Source: Sweltsa coloradensis (lineage: Eukaryota > Arthropoda > Insecta > Plecoptera > Chloroperlidae). Taken from it: a stretch of 64,000 bases of DNA. Where the stretch lies: NCBI GenBank assembly GCA_024449915.1, contig JAMZAV010000777.1:372001-436000 (forward strand). The letters are read 5' to 3'. The notes below the pieces were generated by a model. The model was not told where the DNA came from. It did no database searches and saw only the letters and a list, made by a program, of their open reading frames with translations. Positions 20,301 through 31,600 of the stretch are shown piece after piece. The position numbers were made by a program, and so were the translations under genes. Each line of letters opens with the position of its first letter. Position 1 is the stretch's first letter.

Positions 20301-23300
20301 AGGCCTACCTATAAGTTAGGCCTACTTGCATTAGGATGCATTTCAAAACATTTTATAATTTTTTTAAAACAATCTAGAAATTGCAAAATCTTTCCCGACC
20401 AGAGAATTGAACCCAGATCTCTCACATTCCGGGTATAAGGGCGCCTTATCCAACTAGACTAGGAAAACGCCAAAGTCTTATTAGACGAGTGAGCGAGTCA
20501 TGTGTTAAATACGCGTGAACATCTGCATACAAGTTGATTGATATGTATAAAATATAAATGATAGGCCCTAGGGTTTTGAGTTTATTTGTTATATACAGGT
20601 ACCTAAGGGCATGTCAACTCTAAGGCCATAGGCTTAATGCACCAATCTAGCCTATGATCTAGGCTAGGGAGGAAAGACCAATGTCGTCTAGGTCCAGTCT
20701 TAGGTATAGGGGGAGAAAAGGGAATGATACCGGGTACTCAACACATGGCTCAGTCAATCACTCGTCTTGCAACGACTTTGGCGTTTTCCTGGCAATGCAA
20801 GAAAATGGATTCTGGATCCTGCCTGTCCACGTCACGTGCACACAGGATAGAACTTGCATCAGCCGCCTAGGAAATGCGCAGTTGATCTGCAAGGAGACTC
20901 GAAGACCTTCATTTTATCCAATGTTTTTGGATAAACTTCTCATATTTATAAATGTCTGTGCTTATATAAACTAAGCAGACATTGTAGACTTGAAGCATTA
21001 CTGTCAGCTGACCTAGCCAATCAGTCAAACAATCGCATCAAAGACTTTATCACGGACCTATAGCCACTGTCCTTGCAGTCCAAGGCACATTTACTTTTCA
21101 TCTGTCTGACCTAGGCCTATGTGCATTAAGCAACTGCAAAAAGTAGGCTTACGTCCATGAAATCACCCAAAGATATGTAACACCATGACTGGTACCTACC
21201 TACTTTCTTTTATGACATAATTAACACTGTGAATCACATTTTATGGTGTCAAGTAAGAATGTCTAGCCGTAAACTGGTTCCTGTACGATCCGTATCCTAT
21301 TTTTCAAAACGGTTCCATGTTTTTTAATGCTGACAATTCATCTGCTATAGGCCTATAGCCTTGGTCTACCTGATGGTGCCACTAGCTCAACGTCTTTTGG
21401 CTAACCAAAGAACTTCCTTACTGGAATTTATGAAAGTTTAGTGTCAATGTCACATCATAGTTTTTAACTCTAGGTAACATAATGCAAAACATATAATTTT
21501 GTAAATTAGGCTCTTGCAATCTTAAAGGCCTCAAAATTACAACCCTAGACTTGGCCTCTGGGGCTGGGTCTTTCCCACAGACAGACCCCACTTCAACCGT
21601 GCCATTTTGTTGTGACTTCATGATCCACCTTGCGAGTGGAGTGGACACCACAGATTTTTCTTGGGTTGGTCTCTAGAGCACTTACTAGTAGTTACTTTCT
21701 GTTCTCAGCCGATCGTGCGCCAACGGTCATGGTTTGATTCGCAAGTATGGTCTCAACCTTTGCCGACAATGCTTCAGAGAATATGCTAATGACATTGGAT
21801 TCAAAAAGGTAATTATTGTAGGCCTAGAAACTAGCTTGCTAATTAAGTTATAGTTTTAGCTGGTAGGTCGGAAGCCTAGCGGCCTACCGGTAAATCAGAA
21901 CTTGAAACACGAGAGAAGGTAAGTGACCAAAGGGTCCAATAAAAATTTGGAGGGTGTTCCAGGTAACTTTGAACATCTCATGTTATTGTCTTGTCCATTA
22001 GGCAATAGGCATATGATATGCTAATTACAAAAGTCAGTGTTCTCCCAGGCCCGGACCGCCGGGCGGGCGCCCGGCGATAATTCCCTGCCGCCCGGCAATA
22101 AAATTTAAAAAAAAAATTTAAAAATTTTGAAAAAAAAATTGAAATTTTTTTTTTTGATTTTTTTTTTAATTTTTTTTTTTACTTAACGATTTGTGAATTT
22201 AATAAACTATCTGTCCACTGAACGTTAAAACGTCTCATCCCTAAACTGCAGCACAGATTGTAAACAACATCGTGGAGGCTAATCTCGCTGATCACTATAG
22301 AACCCAACAAGGAATGCATTTGAACGAAACACATAAGTTGGCAAAATGGCAATCATCGCTATGATCGTGAACATTAACTGCACACAAGGAGCACACACAA
22401 GTGAACAATTTTAGCAATTTTCCAAGTTTATTGATTGCTAGGACGAATTTTGAAGTAATAAAATAAAGTCATCAAATATAACAATGTTTCAAGTTACAAA
22501 TCCTACAAATCTTAGATTATAACCACTTAGAAAGAATACATCATCACCTTTATACGGGCCTATTGTACTCATTGTAGCAATAGGACTACAGTAATTCACA
22601 AAGCCTACATTACAAAGGAGAAAATATACGTAGACTATGATTTCAATCAAATTTGAATGTTTATAGACCAACTTCATACCACTAAACCAACAGAAGTAAG
22701 AAACTTTAAAAGGTCTTCAAAAACATCTAAAACTCACCAAATCGAATCTAGGATCTCAAATTTTTTCCGGGGCAAGCCCCCGGACCCCCACTATTTTTGG
22801 CCCTACCCGCGAGTACCCGGCAATGTTTATGAAATACCCAGTGAACATTTTTTTCTGGGGAGAACACTGAAAAGTTATCATTATGTGGTAGGCCTACAAT
22901 ACTTCATGCCCCTTTTAATATTACGCTAAATATTGAGCTATTTTGAGTCTCGTATAGGGTCATTCCATGTCAAATCAACACAGTCATTTCCCTTACCCCC
23001 ACCAATTTTGACCAAAGTTGGAGATTCTCCTCAAAAATGCAAACAAAAAATATATTTTGAATTTTTTCGAAATATCTGTTACGGTTTTTGATTTACGGGC
23101 AACTCAAAAACTCAAAAAAGGGCGTGTCGGCCACTTTCTTAAAATTTGTATCTTTGGTACCGTTCATCGTAAAGAGCTAATTCTTTTTTTAAATTAAAGG
23201 TCTTTGTTGCAATTCTTCAAAACCAATATTCCATGTAATAATATAACATGTATGAGTAAGGTTTAAAGGAAATAAGTTTTCAAATTTGGATTCCCCCTTT

Positions 23301-25618
23301 CGGGTTTTTTTTTAAATTTTTTTAAAATTGAAAACAAAGTTGTTTAAAATGTTTTTTAAATAGTACCTAAAAAAATTCATTGTGGGATGACAATGGGATT
23401 GGAAGCTTTGATGGGGTCACAGTACTAATGTGTAACGTCTAGGGCTGTGCGAGTACTCGATTTCTCGAGCTTTTTCGAGCTTCAGTTTTGAGCTCCCGCT
23501 GAGCCGAGCTTGGTTTTAGGCTTGATTTATTCAAGTTGAGCTGAGCTTGGCTTTATTCTCAATTTATTCGAGCCGAGCCTACAAAAACACGCAGTACACG
23601 CGCTCATTTTCATCAACACTCAACAGTCATTCTTGTCAACAAAGACTTTTGCGGAAGAATGCGGCAGCCTGAGCCAGCGATCAACAGTCGACTCGACGCA
23701 GTAGAATGCGATAGGCCTAGGCCTAGAATGCAAACGTGTATCTCTCTCTCTCTCTCATGTGAGAAAACCTATCACACTATCGCCCGCGCTGAAGCTTTCG
23801 TCGCAAAATAAGCCTAGGAAAGAAAGGAGATAAGCCAAGGAATAACAATCCAATGCGTCGTGATCGTAGAAACATGATCACATCGCAATAATTCCTTTTC
23901 CAGCTAGTTCCGCACCAACCATCTTTGTTCTTCATCAGCTGTGAGTTGAGTTGGTTGGATCGACCGAACGCGCACGTAGTTCGCGCAGGTGTCACGTGTT
24001 ACCTTACAACGCGCTCTGTTGTCAACTCGAGTTACTCTTTAGCAGAGTCGACAAAGAAGTTTCCCCGGGTCTTCTTTATTGACTCTGCAGGCAGCGGGCA
24101 GGCTCCGCAGGAAAGATTCGAAAATCAAGCTTTTTTCTAATGCTCGGCTCGACTTAAAAATTCTAGGCTCGCACAGCCCTAGTAATGTCTATCCTACTAT
24201 TGGCTGGTAGCCTGGCGGAATTGGCGGAAAATTCAAAATAATGAAAATTAGAACATTTATCCAGGTAAAATAACATGATTGACACACATTAGTACTGTGA
24301 CCCCATCAAAGCTTCTATTCCCATTGTCATCTCACAATGAAACTTTTTAGGTAGGTATTTAGAAAACATAAAAACAATTTTATGTTTTCAATTTAAAAAA
24401 AAAAAAAAAAAAAAGGGGGAAATCCAAATTTGAAAACTTATTTCCCTTATACCTTACTCATACATGTTATATTATTACATGGAATATTGGTTTTGAAGAA
24501 TTCCAACCAAGACCTTTAATTTAAAAAAAGAATTAGCTCTTTACGATGAACGTTAGTACCAAAGATACAAATTTTAAGAAAGTGGGCGACACGCCCTTTT
24601 TGAGTTTTTGAGTTGCCCGTAAATCAAAAACCGTAACAGATATTTCGAAAACATTCAAAATATATTTTTTGTTTGTGTTTTTGAGGAGAATCTCCAACTT
24701 TGGTCAAAATCGAAGGGGGTAAAGTTTTTTTTGGTACCGGTACCTACTTAACTGTGTTGAATTGATGTGGAATGACCCTCTATAAGCATGCTATTTTTTC
24801 TTATCGTTGTCTATCCCCACTCATATCCTGAAATAGTCTTAAAGTGCATTAGAGACGTTAGCAACAAAAATCATCATCATTGAGTTTCGACCAAGCTGGA
24901 GAGTAGGGCCTTATCACACTATCAATTTCATTGAGCTATGCGACCCATGCGATGCGTAGTGATGTAAAATGCTCTAGCATTTTCTTTTGGGGAATACTAT
25001 TCTCGAGTTTGAGCATATTTTAAAAACTTCATTTAGCCTATTTGCATAATAAACTGTCTTGTAGGTCCTAAGCACAATACTATATATTTTTTTAATTTAT
25101 TGCAATGTAGGCCTACCGGTAGGTACATCATGTTACTTGAAATTTTCCTTAATCTGACTGGTAAAATTTTGAATTTTGAATGGGCTACTAGTACATAGGA
25201 ATTACAAGTTTTGGTTTAAGCTGATTGAAATATGTTTGTATAGGAAATTAGGGAATAGTAATTCAGAAAGCTATAACTGTAGGCCCAGAAATAACAAACA
25301 GTGGGCCTATGCATTATTATTCAATTGTAAAAAAAATTAAACTAGTAGGCCTACTAGTATAGTACATTTTTTACCAACGGGGTATTACATTTAAATATAT
25401 GCAAATCATTGGACTATTCACTGAATTCACGTCCACATACATTTTTGTGAAAAGGTGGGAAATTATATATATATGTGATGTTTCAACTATTTGTTTACAT
25501 TCTAGACTGTGAAAAAAATACTCAAATATGCTCCGAGCATAATCTTTCAGAGAATATTCTCGACTCACATCTCTATCCATGCCATTCTAACTCCAACTCT
25601 CTGTTTCAGCTGGATTAA
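14314..25618 (+). CDS. RpS29: Ribosomal protein S29 (uS14), complete, three exons
   Basis: Join of 14314-14375, 21709-21808 and 25610-25618. The product is 56 aa, the usual eukaryotic S29 length, starting [20 protein letters not shown] and ending [10 protein letters not shown]. It is a small-subunit protein near the mRNA channel. It binds one zinc through C21-x2-C24 and C39-x2-C42, and all four cysteines are present. Exon phases are 2 then 0. The introns (7.3 and 3.8 kb) are full of transposons, unusually long for such a highly expressed gene. The TOP-like start suggests growth-linked translational control. The arthropod-like N- and C-termini are the best clue to the host. Confidence 0.95.
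15557..17205. mobile_element. DNA transposon with GTTCTCGACC inverted ends, no ORF
   Basis: ATGCAGTTCTCGACCA at 15556-15571 mirrors TGGTCGAGAACTGCAT at 17186-17201, and a second CAGTTCTCGACCACC lies just inside the left end. GTCGAGAA motifs recur internally (16961, 16990). No coding capacity was seen. Exact ends and target duplication are unresolved. It contains the element at 16143-16878. Confidence 0.5.
16143..16878. mobile_element. Palindromic DNA transposon, perfect 8-bp TSD (CGTTTTTA)
   Basis: The ends GGTAATTATGCCGAACACGG and its exact complement are flanked by CGTTTTTA at 16135-16142 and 16879-16886. The inverted arms cover most of the 736 bp. The centre contains repeated blocks with AACGTCGCTATTTTAAAC. 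The 8-bp duplication fits hAT or P-type elements, but the terminal bases are unusual for either. A related fragment lies at 14785-14880. Confidence 0.85.
17690..18262 (-). mobile_element. Helentron-like family B, 5' part
   Basis: The minus strand starts TTGGATGAGCGTAGCGAGCG and carries the family B body (ATTCCATTCTACTACACTGG, GCAATTGCGATGAAATTTTC). The 3' hairpin end was not found; the copy stops near 17690 next to a GAA repeat. Confidence 0.7.
18340..18905 (-). mobile_element. Helentron-like family A, near-complete
   Basis: The minus strand runs from TTGGATGAGCG to GCTCATCCATCAACGCGACG and a hairpin plus TTCCTAC. It is a useful intact reference for the split copy at 3812-11118. Confidence 0.78.
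19012..19195 (+). mobile_element. SINE 3' part with (TTTA)n tail and 17-bp TAGGCCTA insertion
   Basis: This matches the reverse of 28746-28830 and 47231-47310 (CCAACCCTGTAGGCCC to GAGTGGGTAGA), then (TTTA)n at 19127-19195. Relative to both full copies it has 17 extra bases at 19072-19088 (GGCCTAGGCCTTACGTA). Confidence 0.75.
19200..20340. other. No gene recognised (RpS29 intron 1)
   Basis: AT-rich intron with C-runs near 19750-19790 and a G-run near 19838-19850. I see no exon or bounded element. Confidence 0.5.
20345..20457 (-). mobile_element. tRNA-derived SINE
   Basis: The minus strand has an A-box-like TCTAGTTGGATAAGG, a B-box-like GGTTCAATTCT, then GGGAAAGATTTTGCAATTTC, shared with 60440-60515. 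It abuts the element starting at 20458. Confidence 0.7.
20458..20792. mobile_element. Short element with Helentron-like hairpin ends on both sides
   Basis: The left end ACTAGGAAAACGCCAAAGTC mirrors the right GACTTTGGCGTTTTCCT. Inside are TAGACGAGTGAG and CACTCGTCT, plus TGTGTTAAATACGCG matched by GGGTACTCAACACA. It is related to 60162-60424 and 61048-61298. An open frame across the right part (20681-20974) looks accidental. Confidence 0.7.
20800..21700. other. No gene recognised (RpS29 intron 1, distal)
   Basis: No repeat or exon was recognised until the exon 2 acceptor. Confidence 0.45.
21709..21808 (+). CDS. RpS29: RpS29 exon 2
   Basis: 100 nt with acceptor CTGTTCTCAG and donor GTAATT. 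It encodes the zinc-binding core: [14 protein letters not shown], then [19 protein letters not shown]. Position 26-27 reads Asn-Gly, where many orthologues have Asn-Arg. Confidence 0.95.
22035..22869. mobile_element. hAT-like non-autonomous element
   Basis: CAGTGTTCTCCCAG at the left mirrors CTGGGGAGAACACTG at the right. The flanks share AAAAGT (22029-22034 and 22870-22875), shorter than the usual 8 bp. GC-rich CGCCCGGC blocks near the left and CCCCGGACCCCC near the right are subterminal. A/T runs at 22105-22180 separate them. No transposase. Confidence 0.65.
22957..24780. mobile_element. Foldback element with ~470-bp inverted arms (GGGTCATTCC ends)
   Basis: 22957-23430 mirrors 24285-24780 at high similarity, for example GGGTCATTCCATGTCAAATC against the complement of the right end. 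TATA lies immediately outside both ends (right side with two extra bases). The loop is ~100 bp plus a later hAT insertion at 23440-24181. No ORF. Confidence 0.8.
23440..24181. mobile_element. hAT-like element, TSD GTAA(C/T)GTC
   Basis: The ends TAGGGCTGTGCGAG and CTCGCACAGCCCTA are flanked by GTAACGTC (23432-23439) and GTAATGTC (24182-24189), 7 of 8 matching. Subterminal CGAGC/GAGCCGAGC repeats are present and there is no transposase. It sits in the loop of the foldback element. Confidence 0.8.
25610..25618 (+). CDS. RpS29: RpS29 exon 3 (Leu-Asp-stop)
   Basis: The acceptor CTGTTTCAG is followed by CTG GAT TAA, supplying the invariant LD C-terminus. An AATAAA overlaps the stop (25618-25623). 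If used, it would leave a 3' UTR of only a few tens of bases. Confidence 0.9.
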   Translation: MD

Positions 25619-25629
25619 ATAAAACAAGT

Positions 25630-26300
25630 CTTGTTTTATTTCTCTGCTAACAATGATTTGTGATCAATATGAGATCAAGATCAAACAACTGCTGGGTACT
25701 GTTGTGAGTTAAGAAGTTAAGTAACATGTAAGCCTACCCGTTAATTATGTTGGGTTGAAGAATTTTTAGCAAAGAAATAAAATCATAATTTAATTAATGC
25801 CTGCACTTATTATTCAAACCATTTACAAGGTGTTGCAGACATCTCAATTCTCAACACCTGCATTACCGTACCTGGTACCCTGAACAATGTTGTAGTATCC
25901 CTATTCCCTAACCATCTGGCTCAGCCGGACCCAAATTCCTTAAATATAATCAAGGTCTATCTAATACCTGGACCTGGAGGCATATTTGCCTGGCTCAGTC
26001 TATAGGCCTAGAAGAGTAGTGTAGGCTACCTACTGTATTTTGATGATTTGTATATTGAGCCTAGTTGTTTGCTTTCAATTCCAATTTTTATTTTGGACAA
26101 CAAATAAGAATAGTTGCCATTGATAGTAACATTTTTCTTTGTGTAGTCCATTTTAGTTAAATTACGCAAGTAGGCCCTATTTGCTTATTCAAGTATTATG
26201 CCTAAAAATAATGAAATTTAGAAAATAGCACTAGGGGCCTACTATGTATTAATTTTTAATGCTACCTGCTAATAATAAAATACCATCATGACCATGTCAC
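25630..26300. other. Intergenic, no gene recognised
   Basis: AT-rich sequence downstream of RpS29 with scattered TAGGCCTA motifs. Confidence 0.45.
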
Positions 26301-26307
26301 TGATAAT

Positions 26308-26995
26308 TAGAGATGTGCAAAAATGGTGACAACAAAATTTGCGAATTTTATTAAAGTTGCAATAATCCCTTGAAATTCAGTTTGCACATGAATCTCATGA
26401 ATTGTGATTGAATGGTACCAATTTCCAATTCACGAATTTTCGCGAAATTTTAGTTGATCCCGCGAACTAGTGGCAAAATTAGCAATTATGCCCTTAAATG
26501 CAAATTAGGTCACGAAATTTTAAAAAATTTCAAAGTTTTGGTGGAGGTGCCGGGTCGAAGTCGAAATTGAATTAATACTGGCTGGTACATATGGTGGAGG
26601 TGCCGGTTTATACAACGCGATTGTGAGATCGTAATAATCGTTCAAATGAGAGTAGGCCCTAAGCTCAAAATACTTCATATCCATATCAATAGAGATTGCA
26701 AAAAAATTGTATAATTTGGTGGAGGTGCCGGGTAGACGAAATTAATTCTGGTAATAACTGTCGGAAACTTTGAAACTGAAGGCTGAAATCGAGCTTAAAA
26801 TTAAAACTGATTCTGAACTTCACTCTCATGAGCTTGTTTTTCTTCAATCAAATTATCCTGAAACTTGGATTTAAAAAAAAAAAAAAAGTTGTGCATGAGA
26901 AAATTGTGTTTTTTGGTAAATCGAGACAAATGGCGAATTTTTATTTGTAAGGCGCGAATTTTCAAACCTTAAAAAAACATTTTTGCACATCTCTA
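26308..26995. mobile_element. hAT non-autonomous element, perfect 8-bp TSD (CTGATAAT)
   Basis: The ends TAGAGATGTGCAAAAATG and CATTTTTGCACATCTCTA are flanked by CTGATAAT at 26300-26307 and 26996-27003. Internally GGTGGAGGTGCCGG occurs three times (26540, 26592, 26719). No ORF. Confidence 0.9.
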
Positions 26996-27122
26996 CTGAT
27001 AATCATGAATTATCAATACGGTAATCATAATACTGTAGGGTAGGTAGGCCTACTAATTAATAATGAATAATGATGAATCATATTTCATCAAATTGTCATT
27101 AATTTAGATACATAGGCCTACT

Positions 27123-27290
27123 GCCCAAAGCCAATAATCATCATCATTATCCATCACCGTTTCCTGCTTCTGGCAGGGTCAGCTTGGGTTTCGCAACCAA
27201 ATTCTTCCAATTCTTTCTTATCTTCCCTCAATCGTGTCTCGGCTACATGCTCCCAGCTCTCTCTAGTATGTAGGTCTCTTGCCAATGATG
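27123..27290 (-). mobile_element. LINE 3'-end fragment
   Basis: The minus strand reads ARDLHTRESWEHVAETRLRE, then DKKELEEFGCETQADPARSR, a stop, and ATGATGATGATT-like repeats. The style is that of a LINE ORF2 C-terminus with a simple-repeat tail. It is too short to classify. Confidence 0.45.
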
Positions 27291-27299
27291 CTGTACTTA

Positions 27300-28500
27300 A
27301 AAATATTACATTAATTTAGTAGGCCTATATTAACTAACTTTGATAAAAATGAATCTAGGCCTATTTCAAGTTGTGCTAAGACAATATTTGAAAACTGACA
27401 ATATTTAGGACAGAAATATTTTTTAAAATTAAATTTATGATGTTCAGTTTGGCTGTTGGGCTTTGCTCTTAAAGATTGTATCAACAAATTATATAATCGG
27501 AATAGCTTCACTATTGATACGGTCTACTGAAGAGAAATATGGACGAAAACAAATTATATGAAGAATTCGATGAAGTTCCAGGCCAACTTGCTACCCCGCC
27601 AGTAGCGCTTCTATAGGTGGAGTTAAGGTGGCGGTCGCCGAGGGATCGCAGCACTGTCGCCCATGCACTATGGCCACAGGATCGGCATAAAGTAAATAAA
27701 ATAACTGTCTCTAAAACTGCTTTTGAAGAAAAACGTCTATTTTAAAGCCAAGCCTTGACCAATAGGGCCTATATCCTAAAAATAAAGTACCTATTTATGA
27801 AGTGTACGAATAAAATCATGACATTTTGATGCTCCTAAACATTGACATCACATCTGGCGAGGTTGGCATTATAAACAGCTGGAACTTAGGACACACCATT
27901 ACTAATATGGCAAAAACAAGTTTTGGGTCAATTGGAGGTTAATATAAGGAATCCAGAAAATATGAGACATTAACTTCATGCATTTATCAAGATATTTTTA
28001 TACAATAATATGTATGCCTATTTACAAAAGAATGATTAAAAAGTTGGAGCAAGTTCATTACATGGAACATATCACTTTGACCACAAACCTGATGCAATAT
28101 TTGGACTGATAGGTGATAACTATTATTGCATATGCCACACAAACACATGGCACGTTTAGTGCAACTTCCCGAGGCAGTGCCCAGTGACCTTCACAAAGTA
28201 GCAGCAATCATCAAACAAGTAGGTGGGCTTACGAGGAAAACTTAATTTTAGATGGATGAAAAATAATGTTTCTGGCACATTGATGATATGTACATGTACC
28301 TACTAGTAAAAATTTGTAAACTTCACAAATTTTGAACACCGCTGTGAGGAACAGGGCAATTTCTCGATCCAGACAAATGCATCAAAATCCAGGTTGTCCA
28401 GATAAATTCCGGACAGTTGGCAACCCTAGTCTTGGACCCTTGGACCTAGCCCTTGTTTTGCTTCAGTTTGGGGACGTACATTGAGTTGACACTACTTTGT
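27300..28500. other. No gene recognised; 3' flank of the WAP gene
   Basis: This should hold the 3' UTR of the minus-strand WAP gene. I found no convincing AATAAA on that strand close to the stop codon. Confidence 0.4.
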
Positions 28501-28504
28501 AACT

Positions 28505-28695
28505 TTACACTTGTGTAACAGAAGCTATCAATGCAAGAAGTGACTTTTTTGGAGGTCTGCATATTTTCTTATGTTCTTCTTGGCAACACAGATTAGGAAA
28601 ACAGTCTATGGTTGTCCTACATGGCTTCGGAAACAAGTCGAATAGAGGTGGTGGTGGTGGTGTGCACTGCAAGTAAGCAGCCATCCTCTTCAGAG
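28505..28695 (-). CDS. WAP gene exon 4 (WAP domain 3, stop)
   Basis: 191 nt, acceptor TTGTTTCAG, stop TAA at 28507-28505. Core: QCTPPPPPLFDLFPKPCRTT, then IDCFPNLCCQEEHKKICR. A five-proline run follows the first cysteine. A hydrophobic C-terminus (LLALIASVTQV) follows, short for a GPI signal but worth noting. Confidence 0.88.
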
Positions 28696-31600
28696 CTGAA
28701 ACAACAGTGTTAAATAAAATAAAATAAATAAATTGTATTTTGAGTCTACCCACTCAATCATAGAACGATTTTCAGTGGGGGACAGTAAATGAAAGCGACC
28801 AAGCCAACCCTGTAGGCCCCAACGCAATCGACGAGTGAGCGATAACTAACTAAAGATCGATATTTTTAATAGGAAATATAGCAATCAGTGGTATGGACGG
28901 TGCGAACACCCGCGGATTAACTCCAGAATCAACAAGGCCGATGCAGAACAACTCTGAATTTATTGTGCTTCGTTGCTAGGTCGGCTCCAAAGTCACCGTT
29001 TACAAATTCCTAGTACAAGAACGGATGGACCTAAGTCCAAATCAGAAGTTAAAAAACTTTTGACTTTGGTGGGAAATGAACCCTGGACCTTTTGCATTGG
29101 AAGCAGATACCAATACGGGAACCACAAGACCAACGAGCCACACAGGGTTAGTCAACTCATTACTCATTGTCATTACTCAATGGTAGAGACTTTGAGATAG
29201 CTGGACTTAAAAGTTGCTTTATAGGCACTGAATTGCAACTGTACAACTTTTTTGCTGCAAAATGCTATTTTTCACTAAATCTTAGCTTTACCCTGTCGTG
29301 TAGATATTACAAATTAATTTGAGCCATCATGTCTTTTCACTTACTGGACGAATTGGAATTCTTTGTTTTGTGCAAGATAACCCCATAATCCATTTTTTTT
29401 TAAACGTAAGAAAGAGTGTTGATCATTATTTACTACTATGTGCCAACTTTAAGATTCAAAATGTTCTTTCACACAGTTGGTTTCAAAATGTTTTAAATGC
29501 TAATCAAATTTAAGAATTTGCTTGTAAGATAGAAATCTCGTGATATGGCACAGCTTCCCAAAATAAGACTTGGTATTTTCCTACCTAAATAGGAAACCTT
29601 GCACACTAAATTCACAATTGTCTTATCCCTGGCCCTTGCCAATTGATGTGCGGTAAATCAAAGGCTTACTTTAGAGGATATAGGACATGCGTTTTAAGCA
29701 AATTTCTGTTCGCTCAGCCGACTGACACCCTAAGTGTTTGTAATTTTGAACTTATGTAACGAATGGGAAATATTGGGCTCCGCAGTAACACATTTCCAAA
29801 TTTTGTTTTAAAGTAATTTATAAAAAATTAATTAGTTTATCAAGAATTTTGTTATAAACTCCAAAATTGACTAGGCTATATTCGTGATTTTTTTCTGGCT
29901 GATACGATACTGATAGGTACGGAGCAAAACTATAAGAAACAAACTAGGAGTGGAAAGTTTACGAAATAAAATAGGAAAAGAAAGACTTCGATGGTATGGG
30001 CACGTACGAAGAATGAAACAAGATAGAATACCAAGAAGAGAATTTGAACGCACATGGGGGGGAGTAAGAAAGGTTGGGCGCCCAAGAGATAGATGGAGGT
30101 ACCAAATAAAATGGAACGTTGAAGAAAGAGGGAAATCATGGGAAAGAATTAATGAAGAAAGGCTCTGGGAGGATTGAAAGAAATGGATAGAACTGGTAGA
30201 AATGCCTGTCATAGAAGACATCGAAGTAGATGAGGAGGTGTTGAGCCTGGCTAGCAAACACTGAAAGTCAACAGCCCGAGAAATTGGTGGTACTTCACCC
30301 CCCGACCTGACTTATGTTGGAACCGGGTGTTTGATTATTATTATTAAGACAAAATTTAGAAAATCTATGACCGCAGGGCTGTCCATGTATGCTTTATTGA
30401 CAACTTTGCAAAGTTTCATATAGCCTACTTAGGAGTTAGGATACATTTTGGCCCAGTTAATACTAGCTATTTGTCAAGTGCCAAATGTGTCCGATTCACT
30501 CTTAAACAAGTAGGTTGATAAAACAATTGCATATTCAATATGAGAATGAATCTATCGATATTCATGACTACTATTTCTAGTAGACTGAGGAAGTGTAGGC
30601 AACTTATAACTAAATTTAATTTCGAATTTGCCAAAACTTGCTCGGTCTATCTGAAAAAGTAGTCGTGAATATGTATAACTGAGAAAGCTTCAATCAAACC
30701 ATGAATCGATATTGTTCAAGAAACATGGGATTTTGTTTTTTTTGTAAGTGCGGAAGTACTATGGAAATGTACTTTTTTATCAACGGCTAGACTTGGTATA
30801 GTTTATTTCAAACTTGACCGAGGGGAAGGGTTTAGATTGCTTACTTACGAGCCAATCGAGGTACCCGCTGCCACTGCGGGACAGCCGTGCGACAGTAGCT
30901 GTGGAAGCCGTCTTGACAGCATATTCTGGGCCAGCAGTCAGCATCTTTGGTACAGTTCCTCACAGCAAAGGACTCCATGAATGGCTCGGTGGGACACTCT
31001 CTGGGCAACAAACCCAAGAGTGCTTGCAACAGAATGCGTTTAAACTCGTTAAATAACACATCAACCTAATCAAAACCATTCAAAACTCATTGAATGTTCA
31101 CTATTGGGAATTCCATGCAAAAAAGTTTAATTTGAACAAGAACTTTATCTTACTGTATATTTTATTTATTTATGGTTGACAGTGTCTGAGTGTAGGCCTA
31201 TGTACTGCGTGATATGAAAAAATAGTGTCAACAAACGTCAACGCACATATTTCCATCTCATGTTTTGCAACAATTTTTTTAACAAATCTAAAAAGGTAAT
31301 TTTTTTAGCAAAATTTTTTGCTCCGATTCAAAAAAATTAAAATACTATCTTGTTATAGATTCATTTCTTTGTTCTGTAAATCAATGAACATTTCTGGTTT
31401 TAAGCAATTAATAGATGTGGGAACACTGAACAACAACGTTCTATACATAGGTACCGGTACCTAATGTTAGATACGTTAAAATAGTGTGTTTTTTCCGCTT
31501 AAAGTCCTATTCTAATTTAATTCAATATAGGCCTACCTAGTATTTACAACTTGATTGTAAAAATTGAAGTTGAGAAGATATTTATCCAAACTACCTATAT

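Noticed and set aside
30988..31010. Alternative WAP exon 3 acceptor at TTGCCCAG
   Set aside because: It would put exon 3 out of phase with the phase-1 donor of exon 2; the TTGCAAG acceptor keeps the frame.
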